55,538 bases of DNA, taken from an uncultured Collinsella sp. (lineage in GTDB: Bacteria > Actinomycetota > Coriobacteriia > Coriobacteriales > Coriobacteriaceae). The DNA lies in the NCBI GenBank assembly GCA_934654515.1, contig CAKUGA010000004.1:1-55538 (forward strand). Reading direction: 5' to 3'. Below are positions 24,441 through 32,935 of this stretch, piece after piece; the stretch's first letter is position 1; each line of letters opens with the position of its first letter. Both the position numbers and the translations under genes were made by a program. Under the pieces are notes generated by a model, which saw only the letters and a program-made list of their open reading frames with translations, had not been told where the DNA came from and searched no databases.

Positions 24441-25938
24441 GGTGTCCTCCAACCTGATCGTTGCGTTCGCGTGCGGTGGCGCCGGCGGTAAAGCTCAATC
24501 CCTTGACGAGCGCGTTCTTGCCGTATTTGCCTTTTACAGCCAGCACGGCACGGGCCAGCTCGCGCTCGCGCTCATCGGCCTCGACATCGCTAAATAGATC
24601 GATGGTGGCAAACTCCTCCGGCATGAGGTTGCCAAATCCCAGGTTGATGCGCTTGACTGGTCGTTTGGGATCGACAGTCTGCGCCCAGAGCTCATCGAAA
24701 TAGCCCATGATCTTCTTAAACGAATTGGTGCGCTCGGGCAGCTTGCGCGAGGCGTTGGAGTGCGCAAAGAGTGCGGCATGGCCACCACGCGGCTTGCCGC
24801 CGTGCTCGCCCACAAAGACGCCGTCGATCGCTTGTGCTTCTCGCACCAAACGACGTCGTTCGTCATCCTGCTGAACGGGTTTGGGGGCACGGGGCGCGAG
24901 CTCGGGGCCGTCAGTCGCTGCGGGTTCGATGCCCGACGTGCTCGAGCGCAGATGCCCACACCCGTCGACGTATTGCGCCGTGCCGCTGGCATCGAGTCGG
25001 CGGATGTCGGCGCGCTCGCTCGCATAGCCCACAAAGAGCGAAATACTGTCGCACACCACGTGTTTATCGACCAAGTCCAGCACGGCGGCATCGACCATTT
25101 CGCGCAAAACGGTATAGGCTTGCTCGTAGGCATAGCCCTTCGAGAGCACCTGTCCCGTGGTGGTCGAGGTTGCCTGCGGGCGGTAAGCCTGAATATCGGC
25201 GATGGTCGTTGGTTCGCGTCCAAAGGCGTGGTCGATAAGGTACTCGGCATTGACGCCGAGCTCGTCGTAGAGCAGGTTCTCGTCGAGAGCGGCAACACCC
25301 ATCAGGTCGTAGACACCGTACTTTTCGAGCCGCGCTGCCACGCCGGGACCGATGCCCCAGATATCGGTAATGGGGCGGTGGGGCCAGATCTCCTTGCGAA
25401 AGGTTTCGTCATCGAGCTTGCCGATGCGGCTGGGCACGTGTTTGGCGGTGATATCGAGCGCCACTTTTGCCTGGAATAGATTGGGGCCGATGCCGACCGT
25501 TGCCGTGATGCCGGTGCGTCCCAAGACCTCGTCGCGCAGCATGCAGGCGAATCCTTCGGCATCGGTGTGATAGAGGTCCAGATAGGGTGTCACGTCGATA
25601 AAGCACTCGTCAATTGAGTAGACGTGAACGTCCTGCGGACTGACGTATTCCAGATAGATGCCGTAGATTTGCGCAGACACTTCCATGTAGTGCTGCATGC
25701 GCGGCACGGCCTTGATGTGGTCGATGCCATCGGGGATCTCGAACAATCGGCAGCGGTTATGGATGCCGAGGTCCTTCATGGCCTGCGTGATGGCGAGGCA
25801 GATGGTTGTGCGTCCGCGCGATTCGTCGGCAACGACCAGGTTGGTGGTGAGCGGATCGAGCCCACGATCGACGCACTCGACGCTGGCATAAAACGTCTTG
25901 AGGTCGATGCAGATGTAGGTGTGCTGCTCGTGCGCCAT
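24433..25938 (-). CDS. Y-family (UmuC/ImuB-like) DNA polymerase
   Basis: The 501-residue protein belongs to the Y-family of translesion polymerases. The metal-binding acidic residues are visible in CIDLKTFYASVEC near the N terminus and VYSIDECFIDVTPY about residue 115. The helix-hairpin-helix segment ITDIWGIGPGVAARLEKYG follows. It has a long C-terminal region of about 200 residues with a disordered insert (SSTSGIEPAATDGPELAPRA), larger than DinB (about 350). ATG 25938 has GGGAGGG 5 bases upstream. The UvrX-like partner arrangement with a YolD gene suggests damage-induced mutagenic repair; no clear LexA box was identified. Confidence 0.92.
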   Translation of the reverse strand: MAHEQHTYICIDLKTFYASVECVDRGLDPLTTNLVVADESRGRTTICLAITQAMKDLGIHNRCRLFEIPDGIDHIKAVPRMQHYMEVSAQIYGIYLEYVSPQDVHVYSIDECFIDVTPYLDLYHTDAEGFACMLRDEVLGRTGITATVGIGPNLFQAKVALDITAKHVPSRIGKLDDETFRKEIWPHRPITDIWGIGPGVAARLEKYGVYDLMGVAALDENLLYDELGVNAEYLIDHAFGREPTTIADIQAYRPQATSTTTGQVLSKGYAYEQAYTVLREMVDAAVLDLVDKHVVCDSISLFVGYASERADIRRLDASGTAQYVDGCGHLRSSTSGIEPAATDGPELAPRAPKPVQQDDERRRLVREAQAIDGVFVGEHGGKPRGGHAALFAHSNASRKLPERTNSFKKIMGYFDELWAQTVDPKRPVKRINLGFGNLMPEEFATIDLFSDVEADERERELARAVLAVKGKYGKNALVKGLSFTAGATARERNDQVGGHRA

Positions 25939-26009
25939 CCGAGCCCTCCCATCAAACACATGTTCTTATCGAATACCTGTTCGATAATACCTGCTCGACC
26001 GGACACCGT

Positions 26010-26029
26010 CAAAACCTGTCCCTTTTTGG
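26010..26029. repeat. Interspersed repeat core CAAAACCTGTCCCTTTTTGG
   Basis: This 20-base string shares AACCTGTCCCTTTTTGG with 26747-26763, and the two lie on either side of the gene at 26163-26687. The AT-rich 25939-26162 gap otherwise holds no gene. Confidence 0.75.
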
Positions 26030-26162
26030 CAGGTATGGTCGTGCGGCTGCATCGGGTTTTTAACGCAGCCCTAAAGAGCGCGAAACAGCTCGGAAAAGCT
26101 CGCTTCGTAGCATGAGGCTAACGATTGATACCACTATAAAGCACGGAAGGGTTGTGGGGATA

Positions 26163-26687
26163 ATGGTCAACTATGGGTTTGGTATGCCGACGCGCTTGGT
26201 TGCGGATGGGGACGTGGCTCGCTGGTGCGGGCGATTGGTCGCTCACTACGGTGGCACCAAGGCACTGGTCGTGCTGGGAGGCGACAAGCACACGCATGAT
26301 GAGCTCGTTTCGGCGGCAATCGGCTCGCTCGATCGCGCCCTGCTCGAACGCGTGCTCTTTCGTTGCGGCTTGGTCGGGGGCGACGGGGGAGACGATTTGG
26401 TCGATGAGGCCGTAGCCCTGGCGACCGATGAGGGCGTGGACTTTGTCCTGGCGATCGGCGATGCCGATACGGCGGGCTTTGCGCGCGAACTCGCGCGTCG
26501 CATGGCGGCGCTCGATGCCGGCGAAGACGGCTTTGTTCCCTACGGATGCATCGTCTCCGAGGGAAAAGTGCCCGCCGTTGTGGGTGCCGGCGAGGTTCCC
26601 GTTTTCGCCATCATCGCTCCCGAACTGCTGGAGGGTATCGGCTCGCCCTTGCGCGAGCTGCTCGGCAGTGTATGCGCCGCGGCCTAA
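26163..26687 (+). CDS. Degenerate N-terminal domain of an iron-type alcohol dehydrogenase
   Basis: The 174-residue protein reads like the N-terminal NAD-binding half of iron-containing alcohol (butanol) dehydrogenases: YGFGMPTRLVADGDVARW, then YGGTKALVVLGGDKH, and EGVDFVLAIGDADTAGFARELA. The family GGGS nucleotide loop after VDFxLA is replaced by GDAD, and the whole C-terminal metal-binding domain is missing (normal length near 390). It is probably not an active dehydrogenase; it may be a remnant or a repurposed fold. The ATG at 26163 is the likely start, with GGAAGGG and GTGGGG upstream. It is bracketed by short interspersed repeats. Confidence 0.6.
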   Translation: MVNYGFGMPTRLVADGDVARWCGRLVAHYGGTKALVVLGGDKHTHDELVSAAIGSLDRALLERVLFRCGLVGGDGGDDLVDEAVALATDEGVDFVLAIGDADTAGFARELARRMAALDAGEDGFVPYGCIVSEGKVPAVVGAGEVPVFAIIAPELLEGIGSPLRELLGSVCAAA

Positions 26688-26693
26688 TATTTA

Positions 26694-26763
26694 CCATAAA
26701 GGGATAGGTTATTTTTGATTGGTAAAGCGTTTGACCTGCCAAAATAAACCTGTCCCTTTTTGG
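26694..26763. repeat. Imperfect hairpin built from the interspersed repeat
   Basis: AAAGGGATAGGTTATTTTT (26698-26716) is nearly complementary to AAAATAAACCTGTCCCTTT (26741-26759), giving a long stem. The right arm carries the same core as 26010-26029. It follows the 26163-26687 gene by 6 bases and can act as a bidirectional terminator. Confidence 0.8.
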
Positions 26764-26886
26764 TCGGTCGCCGTTTGGGGGCGGATTGGCAACGCTCGCT
26801 GATTACGGTCTTGACCTGCGCTAGAATAGGGCTATCTGATTATCCGGGCGCATGGAGGTATGCGCCCGTATGTTGAGGAGGACTTT

Positions 26887-28581
26887 ATGGCAACTGTTGC
26901 CGCACCTATCGACGCTACGTCGACCGCCGCTTGGAAGGCGCTCGAGGCCCATCAGGAGAAGCTCGAGGCCGAGGGCATCGATCTTAAGGCCTGGTTCGCT
27001 GCTGACGCCGACCGCGTGAACAAGCTGAGCTTTGACGCCGGTGACCTGCACTTCGACCTGTCCAAGAACCTGGTGACCGATGAGACCGTCAAGCTGCTGT
27101 GCGATCTTGCCCGCGAGGTGAAGCTCGAGGAGCGCCGCGACGCCATGTTCTCCGGCGAGCACATCAACACCACCGAGGACCGTGCCGTCCTGCACACCGC
27201 GCTCCGCCGTCCGGCAAGCGAGAAGGGTCAGCTTATCGTTGACGGCCAGGATGTCGTCGCCGACGTGCACGAGGTCCTCGACCGCATGTACGCCTTCGCC
27301 GAGCGCGTGCGCTCCGGTGAGTGGAAGGGCGTTACCGGCAAGAAGATCGAGCACCTGGTGTCCATCGGCATCGGTGGTTCCGACTTGGGTCCGGTCATGG
27401 CCTATGAGGCCCTGCGTCCCTATGCCGACGCCGGTATCGACTGCCGCTACATCTCCAACATCGACCCCAACGATCAGGCCGAGAAGCTCAAGGGTCTGGA
27501 CCCCGAGACCACGCTCGTGATCATCGTCTCCAAGACCTTCACCACGCTCGAGACCCTCACCAACGCCCGCGAGGTCAAGACCTGGATGCTCGAGCAGCTC
27601 AAGGCGCAGGGCGCCATCGACGGCTCCGATGAGCAGAATGCCGAGGCCGTGACCAAGCACTTCGTCGCCGTCTCCACCGCGCTCGACAAGGTCGAGGCCT
27701 TCGGTATCGACCCGGCCAACGCCTTCGGTTTCTGGAACTGGGTCGGCGGCCGTTACTCTGTTGACTCCGCCGTTGGTCTGTCGCTGATCGTCGTGCTCGG
27801 CCCCGAGCGCTTCCAGCAGTTCCTCGAGGGCTTCCATGCCATCGACGAGTATTTCTGCAACACGCCGCTCGAGAACAACGCCGTTGCGCTGATGGGCCTG
27901 CTCAACGTCTGGTACGTCAACTTCTTCGGCTCCAAGAGCCACGCCGTGCTTCCGTACAGCCAGTACCTGCACCGCTTCCCGGCCTACCTGCAGCAGCTCA
28001 CCATGGAGTCCAACGGCAAGCACGTCCGCTGGGACGGCAGCGCTGTGACCTCCGATACCGGTGAGATCTTCTGGGGCGAGCCCGGCACCAACGGCCAGCA
28101 CGCCTTCTATCAGCTGCTGCACCAGGGCACCGTGGTGGTTCCGGCCGACTTCATCGCTTTCGCCAACACTGCCAACCCCGCGACCGACAACGGCCAGGAC
28201 GTCCACGAGCTGTTCCTGGGCAACTTCCTGGCCCAGACCAAGGCGCTCGCCTTTGGCAAGACGGCCGACGAGGTGCGCGCCGAGGGCACGCCCGAGCAGA
28301 TCGTCCCGGCCCGCTGCTTTGAGGGCAACCGTCCGACGACCTCTATCTTCGGTGACACGCTGAGCCCGTTTGCACTCGGCGAGCTCATCGCCCTGTACGA
28401 GCACATCGTGTTTGTCGAGGGCACGGTCTGGGGCATCGACTCCTACGACCAGTGGGGCGTCGAGCTGGGCAAGCAGCTTGCCAAGCAGATCACCCCTGCC
28501 TTCCACGACGACGCTGCCAAGGCCGAGCAGGACGCTTCGACCCAGGCGCTCATCGAGTTCTACCGCGCTCACCGCAAGTAG
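26887..28581 (+). CDS. pgi: Glucose-6-phosphate isomerase
   Basis: The enzyme interconverts glucose 6-phosphate and fructose 6-phosphate in glycolysis. The 564-residue length fits the long form. Phosphate- and substrate-binding motifs include [18 protein letters not shown] (about 158-175), [30 protein letters not shown] and [18 protein letters not shown], with the catalytic Glu/His, and [11 protein letters not shown] near the C terminus. AGGAGG precedes the ATG. TTGACC at 26811 with TATCTG at 26833 is a possible promoter. Codon bias is strong (C-ending, frequent GCC/GAG), consistent with high expression. Confidence 0.97.
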   Translation: MATVAAPIDATSTAAWKALEAHQEKLEAEGIDLKAWFAADADRVNKLSFDAGDLHFDLSKNLVTDETVKLLCDLAREVKLEERRDAMFSGEHINTTEDRAVLHTALRRPASEKGQLIVDGQDVVADVHEVLDRMYAFAERVRSGEWKGVTGKKIEHLVSIGIGGSDLGPVMAYEALRPYADAGIDCRYISNIDPNDQAEKLKGLDPETTLVIIVSKTFTTLETLTNAREVKTWMLEQLKAQGAIDGSDEQNAEAVTKHFVAVSTALDKVEAFGIDPANAFGFWNWVGGRYSVDSAVGLSLIVVLGPERFQQFLEGFHAIDEYFCNTPLENNAVALMGLLNVWYVNFFGSKSHAVLPYSQYLHRFPAYLQQLTMESNGKHVRWDGSAVTSDTGEIFWGEPGTNGQHAFYQLLHQGTVVVPADFIAFANTANPATDNGQDVHELFLGNFLAQTKALAFGKTADEVRAEGTPEQIVPARCFEGNRPTTSIFGDTLSPFALGELIALYEHIVFVEGTVWGIDSYDQWGVELGKQLAKQITPAFHDDAAKAEQDASTQALIEFYRAHRK

Positions 28582-28609
28582 TCTTTGTTGCTGAGATAGG
28601 TCATGGCCG

Positions 28610-28646
28610 AAAGGGGCCCGTATCCGTTGGGATGCGGGCCCCTTTT
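28610..28646. terminator. Terminator after pgi
   Basis: AAAGGGGCCCG (28610-28620) pairs perfectly with 28635-28645 and is followed by TTTT. It also faces the end of the convergent VirD4-like gene. Confidence 0.92.
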
Positions 28647-28683
28647 CTGTTGTCGGTCGGATTCGATGGGTCGCGTGACGTCG

Positions 28684-29979
28684 TCAGAGGTCGAATTCGT
28701 CCTGAGCGCCTTGGGCTTCGGGGAGCTCTGCGTAGAGCGGGTGGTCCTCGAGCCTAAAGCGCTCGACCTGCTGGGGAGCGCGGCCGCGGACGAACAGCCA
28801 GGATCGGTCGACGGGCGTTGCCATGAGTGTACTGGGCAGCACGTCAGCACGCTCGGAAAAGACGCGAGCGCTCTCGGGGTCCTGAAAGGCTAGCACGAGC
28901 TGCGTATCGCAGTTGCCCATGATGGAGCGAGCGCGCGCTTCGCCATAGAGCGCATCGAGCTGGTTTGTTGACTGCAGCAATAGGGTTGCCCAGATCTCGC
29001 GGCTGCGGATGATGGACAAAACGTTATCGATTTGTGGCATCTGCAGGTTGGCAAAGTCATCGAGCATAAAGCGGACCGGTATCGCAAGGCGGCCGTCGGG
29101 CTGCGCGTCGGCGTGGCGGATGAGTTCCGCGAAGGCCTGCGTTACAAACAAGTCGGTGAGCGGATCGAGGCTACGGTCGAGATCGCTGACGGTGATGAAG
29201 AGTGCCCGGCGCTCGCGACCCATGCCTGCGAAATCTATCTGGTTTGCATCGGTGTACAGGCGGCGCGCGCTGTCAAAGCCCAGACACATCACTTTCTCGG
29301 CAAGGATGCCCATGATGCTCGCGTGCATCTTTTCTGCCGTGATGGTGGGGGAGTAGCGCCGCCACAGCGAGAGCGCATAGCTTGTGGGGTCGGTGGTCTG
29401 CAGGTCGTCGAAGAGCCGAGCCGTGGCGCGGTCCTGGAGATGCTCGCAAAGGTCGATTACCGACGAAAGCGTCTGCTCCTCAACAGGCAGTTGCTCGCAT
29501 ACATACGCGATGAGGCAAGATAGCAGGTTGGCGGCCGCGTGGTCCCAAAACGGCTGGGATTGGTCCTCGATGGGGCAGATGGCCTTGGCGACCGAGATGA
29601 TGTCTTGCTGGTTGGGCATGCCGTCCCGGCTGCGGCGGATGTGGTTGAGCGGGTTGTAGCCGCATTGCTCGACGCCCTCGGGCAAGGGGGCGGTGTCGTC
29701 AAGATCGGCGAAGTTGAGACGTCCTACGCGATAGCCATGTGCGGCGAGCACGGGGCCGACTTCGCGGCAGAGCGTCCCCTTGGTATCGAGCACGATATAG
29801 CTCGCATTCATCTGCAGCAGGTTAGGCTTAAGAACGTTGCGGGTCTTGCCGGCGCCCGAAGGCCCGATTACAAGCATATTGTTGTTGAGGCCCGTTTGAC
29901 GCGTGTCACACGAGAGTGTGTGGGCTTGCGCAAGGATGGTGGGGGCCGGGGCGTGCAGGGCTGCGTTGAGGTTAGACAT
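28684..29979 (-). CDS. VirD4/TraG-like ATPase without transmembrane domain
   Basis: The 431-residue protein matches conjugative coupling ATPases of Gram-positive integrative elements: NNNMLVIGPSGAGKTRNVLK with Walker A at residues 39-46, YIVLDTKGTLCREVG, GYNPLNHI, a Walker B-like VRFMLDDFANL, and NCDTQLVLAFQD. The usual family has about 600 residues with two N-terminal membrane helices; here the N terminus starts almost at the ATPase domain. No relaxase or VirB4 gene is present. It overlaps the ClpP-like gene by 8 bases and is the last gene of a three-gene operon. Function in this setting is unknown. Confidence 0.85.
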   Translation of the reverse strand: MSNLNAALHAPAPTILAQAHTLSCDTRQTGLNNNMLVIGPSGAGKTRNVLKPNLLQMNASYIVLDTKGTLCREVGPVLAAHGYRVGRLNFADLDDTAPLPEGVEQCGYNPLNHIRRSRDGMPNQQDIISVAKAICPIEDQSQPFWDHAAANLLSCLIAYVCEQLPVEEQTLSSVIDLCEHLQDRATARLFDDLQTTDPTSYALSLWRRYSPTITAEKMHASIMGILAEKVMCLGFDSARRLYTDANQIDFAGMGRERRALFITVSDLDRSLDPLTDLFVTQAFAELIRHADAQPDGRLAIPVRFMLDDFANLQMPQIDNVLSIIRSREIWATLLLQSTNQLDALYGEARARSIMGNCDTQLVLAFQDPESARVFSERADVLPSTLMATPVDRSWLFVRGRAPQQVERFRLEDHPLYAELPEAQGAQDEFDL

Positions 29980-30589
29980 GGGCGGTCTCCTTGGTCGAGG
30001 TGAGAATGCTGTGGGCAAAGCCGAGCTCGACGGCGCGCTCGGCCGAAAGGTAGGTGTCTTTTGCAGTGAGGGACTGGATGCGCTTGGGCGTGAGGCCGCT
30101 GCGGTCCGAGAGGATTTGCGTGAGGGTCTTGCGGGTCTGCATGAGACGCCGGCTGGTTTCCTGCAGCGCAAGTGCCGAGCCGCCTGCCCCCTGGGGGATC
30201 AGCGGGTCGTGAATCATGAGCTCTGCATGGGGCGCCATACGGCGATCGTCGCCGCCCATAAAGATCACGGCGCCCATGGACGCGGCGAATTCCAGGCAGA
30301 CGGTGCGGATGGGGCACGATGCGAGGCGCATGGCGTCATAGATCGCAAGACCCGCTCGCACGCTTCCGCCGGCGCTGGCGACAAATATGGTGATGGGGCG
30401 GCTGGGGTCGGTGGCATCGAGCAGGCGGATCTGCTGGCATAGGTCGTGGGCCATCGGGGTTTCGATGTCTCCCATGACGGAGAGCTCGCGACGGGCGAGC
30501 ATCTCATCGTAAATGCTGGTGAGCGTGATACCTCGGGCGGATTCACGCATGGTGAGGGGGCTGATGATGGGGGAATGATTGGTGTCCAT
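29972..30589 (-). CDS. ClpP-like serine protease (S14), atypical
   Basis: The 205-residue protein has the ClpP fold: an IFVASAGGSVRAGLAIYDAM strand-helix (residues 68-87), the nucleophile Ser104 in EFAASMGAVIF, His127 in ELMIHDPLIP, and Asp178 in LTAKDTYLS. The full catalytic triad is therefore present. It diverges from housekeeping ClpP around the N-terminal loops and lacks an adjacent clpX. It lies between an unknown gene and a VirD4-like ATPase, overlapping the latter by 8 bases. AAAGGAGTC precedes ATG 30589. It may work on a dedicated substrate with the neighbouring ATPase; that is inference. Confidence 0.87.
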   Translation of the reverse strand: MDTNHSPIISPLTMRESARGITLTSIYDEMLARRELSVMGDIETPMAHDLCQQIRLLDATDPSRPITIFVASAGGSVRAGLAIYDAMRLASCPIRTVCLEFAASMGAVIFMGGDDRRMAPHAELMIHDPLIPQGAGGSALALQETSRRLMQTRKTLTQILSDRSGLTPKRIQSLTAKDTYLSAERAVELGFAHSILTSTKETAHV

Positions 30590-30652
30590 GAGGACTCCTT
30601 TCTGTTGGTTGTGTTGTGGAATAGGATTGTTGCCCGCGGAGGGGCTGGCGGG

Positions 30653-31540
30653 CTACAGGGTTCGTCCGAGTCTGAGATCGAGCTCGGTTGCGGGGCAGGC
30701 TGCCTGTTCGTGCGGCTCGCAAGCGCCAAGGGCTCCAAAGCGATGGAGCGTTGCGGCGGGCGTGGTGTAGGCGAGCCGCAGCTGATGCTCGACAGGGGCA
30801 CATCCGTCGTTTTTGTAATGAGCCGCGTAGTACTGCGCGATGCTGGCGTTCATCTCGCTGCCATTGCGATGGCGCTCAAACTGGCGTCTGCAGGTCTCGA
30901 TGATCTTTGCTACCGACTTGGGTGCCGTCGCGGGAACAAGGGCGAGATAGCCCTCAAATAGCTCGTTGATGCTCAGGAGGCACAGCAGGTCGATCAGCGT
31001 CCTTATGGCTGCTCCCTCGGCGGAAAAATGCGCGGTCATGCGGTTATATCGGTTGCGGTCGACGATGGCCGCATGGGGTCTTGGATTCTTCCCCGTGGTC
31101 CCGGGCTTTTGCCGCGCCTGTGTATTGAGCTCGACGTTGCAGCGCTTGAGGCCGTCCAACGGAAGGAACAGTGCGGTGCGCAGGGTGTTCCGCTTGCTTT
31201 CGAGTTCATGACGCTCGTCGGGTTCCCATTCGAGCTTGAGTTTCGTGTCGAGCGCCGTAAGCATATGGGCTAGGCAGCCTACGGTAAGAACGTACGAATC
31301 GTTGTCGCGTTTTGGGGCATAGGGGTCTGTCAGCTTGCGAATGTCGGGGTCGCCCATGATCTTTGTGCAGCGCTTCAGCAGTTGAGGGTGGTCGGCCAAG
31401 ATCGTCGCGAGCGGTAGCGACGCGTAGTTCTTGATGGTCGCGGCGGCAAAGGCGGCGTCATATTCGTTTGCATATGCTCGCTCAATGCGGGCATCCAGAA
31501 TGCTTTTCTTATCGCCGTCTTCAGCGTGGTGGTTTGTCAT
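30653..31540 (-). CDS. Unknown protein, first gene of the VirD4/ClpP-like operon
   Basis: I do not recognise this 295-residue, mostly helical protein. Noticeable segments are IKNYASLPLATILADHPQLL near residue 35, YVLTVGCLAHMLTALDTKL near 85, and LLCLLSINELFEGYLALV near 190. Cys residues are scattered with no zinc pattern, and there is no signal peptide. The ATG at 31540 has GGAGAAGC upstream. The frame stays open upstream to an ATG at 31696, which would add a His-rich repeated segment (HITHGK, HITHGN) but has no ribosome site. A 63-base gap separates it from the ClpP-like gene, so they are likely co-transcribed. Confidence 0.65.
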   Translation of the reverse strand: MTNHHAEDGDKKSILDARIERAYANEYDAAFAAATIKNYASLPLATILADHPQLLKRCTKIMGDPDIRKLTDPYAPKRDNDSYVLTVGCLAHMLTALDTKLKLEWEPDERHELESKRNTLRTALFLPLDGLKRCNVELNTQARQKPGTTGKNPRPHAAIVDRNRYNRMTAHFSAEGAAIRTLIDLLCLLSINELFEGYLALVPATAPKSVAKIIETCRRQFERHRNGSEMNASIAQYYAAHYKNDGCAPVEHQLRLAYTTPAATLHRFGALGACEPHEQAACPATELDLRLGRTL

Positions 31541-32029
31541 AGCTTCTCCAATCGGTTGATGTTCGTGCTGTTTGTTGATGTGTTGGTTGCCGTGAGTGAT
31601 GTGCTTGCCGTGGGTGATGTGCTGACGTTGGGGTGCTATGCGGTTTTCAATGAGCCCGTGAGGCAGTTGCTGCAGGGGCGGGATGGAACGGCCCATGCAA
31701 GGCGGAAGGCATCGTGCTCAAAATCGAGACAGCAATGCCCTGGGTGCCTCACATGTGGCAGTTACCTCATTAAGTTGTCATTGCGTTTGGGGTTGTACTT
31801 TGCCGATCTTCCTTCTCTTACACGCTAAAACTCAAACTTCATATGCTCGATCTACTTAAAACCGCAACGGCGGTCTTTTATCAACTTATATGTCGGAACG
31901 CGTCTTTGCAAGTACTTTTTTGCCTTTGTTTCAAATGGGGTGGTTTTGCAACCGTTATGCGCGCGCTGTGCGAACGTGCCCCGGCTCGGATAAGATAGTG
32001 CGCGATAAAAACGATGCAAGGAGGCATAT
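31541..32029. other. Intergenic region upstream of the unknown gene
   Basis: These 489 bases hold no convincing gene. The 31586-31639 part contains imperfect 18-base tandem repeats. The 31740-31960 part is markedly A/T-rich for this genome and includes a short ACCGC-AACG-GCGGT hairpin (31861-31873). The region must contain divergent promoters for the unknown operon and for the HAD gene at 32030; TAAGAT near 31991 is a possible -10 for the latter. Confidence 0.5.
31586..31639. repeat. Imperfect 18-base tandem repeats
   Basis: GTTGCCGTGAGTGATGTG (31586-31603) and CTTGCCGTGGGTGATGTG (31604-31621) match at 16 of 18 positions; a third, weaker unit follows. On the minus strand, read in frame with the next gene, they encode the repeat HITHGK/HITHGN. 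They are either a His-rich coding repeat or binding sites in the 5' region. Confidence 0.55.
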
Positions 32030-32872
32030 ATGGCAATCAAAGCCATCGCAATGGATATCGACGGTACGCTCACCAACGACCAAAAGGTCATCAGCCCGCG
32101 TACGCGCGAGAAGCTGCTCGCGGCGCAGGAGTCGGGCATTAAGCTCATCTTGGCTTCGGGTCGTCCCGCATGGGGGCTGCACGCCTTGGCGCAGGAGCTC
32201 GACCTTCAAAACCATGACGGTCTGCTAGTTGCCTTTAATGGCGCACATGTGGTCGACGCTCAGACCGATGAGGTTCTTTTTGACCAGGCCATGCCGGCTG
32301 ACGAGCTGCACCGTCTGATTGATCATCTGCGCAATTTCGACGTGATTCCCATGATCTCGCTCGGTCGGGACCTGCACGTCGTGGACTCGTATCGCTGCAT
32401 GATCACGCTGCCGGACGGTTCGCAGAAGAATATCGTCAAGTATGAGCGCGATGCGTGCGACCTTAAGATCCGTGAGGTCGAGAGCTTGCATGAGGTCGTG
32501 GACGCTTGTTCCGTGGACAAGCTACTGACGGCGGGCGATCCAGCCTACCTGCAGGCGCATTACGAGGAGATGTATGCGCCCTTTAAGCAGACGCTTTCGG
32601 GCATGTTTACGGCCGACTGGTACTTTGAGTACACGGCGCCCGGTATCGACAAGGCCCGTGCGCTCGAGGGTGCCCTGCCCAAGCTCGGCATCGATGCCAG
32701 TGAGGTCGTATCGTTTGGCGACGGCCAGAACGACAAGTCCATGATTGAGTGGGCCGGCACAGGTGTAGCCATGGGCAACGCCGTCGATGAGGTTAAGGCA
32801 GTTGCCCAGATGGTGACCGCCAATAACAACGAAGACGGTATCGCGGTGGCGCTGGATAAGCTGCTGGGCTAG
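32030..32872 (+). CDS. Cof-type HAD-superfamily phosphatase
   Basis: The 280-residue HAD IIB hydrolase has motif I AMDIDGTLTNDQ, motif II ILASGRPAWG, and motif IV SFGDGQNDKSMI, with the Lys in GIDKARALEG. It should dephosphorylate small phosphorylated metabolites in the cytoplasm; the substrate is unassigned. AAGGAGG lies upstream of the ATG. It is a different sequence from the HAD genes at 6093 and 32936. It ends at a strong terminator. Confidence 0.93.
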   Translation: MAIKAIAMDIDGTLTNDQKVISPRTREKLLAAQESGIKLILASGRPAWGLHALAQELDLQNHDGLLVAFNGAHVVDAQTDEVLFDQAMPADELHRLIDHLRNFDVIPMISLGRDLHVVDSYRCMITLPDGSQKNIVKYERDACDLKIREVESLHEVVDACSVDKLLTAGDPAYLQAHYEEMYAPFKQTLSGMFTADWYFEYTAPGIDKARALEGALPKLGIDASEVVSFGDGQNDKSMIEWAGTGVAMGNAVDEVKAVAQMVTANNNEDGIAVALDKLLG

Positions 32873-32894
32873 AATCGCCGATAATGCATAGTTC

Positions 32895-32920
32895 GGGCGC
32901 CTGCGTACAGGCGCCCTTTT
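32895..32920 (+). terminator. Terminator of the HAD gene at 32030
   Basis: GGGCGCCTG/CAGGCGCCC stem (32895-32903, 32908-32916) with a CGTA loop and TTTT tail. Confidence 0.92.
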
Positions 32921-32935
32921 GTTAGGGAGGGTGCC

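Noticed and set aside
28684..31540. Integrative conjugative element or prophage
   Set aside because: No integrase, relaxase, VirB4, capsid or attachment repeats are visible; housekeeping genes flank closely on both sides.
31586..31639. Short tandem repeats as a CRISPR array
   Set aside because: The units are contiguous, imperfect and only 18 bases, with no spacers and no cas genes.
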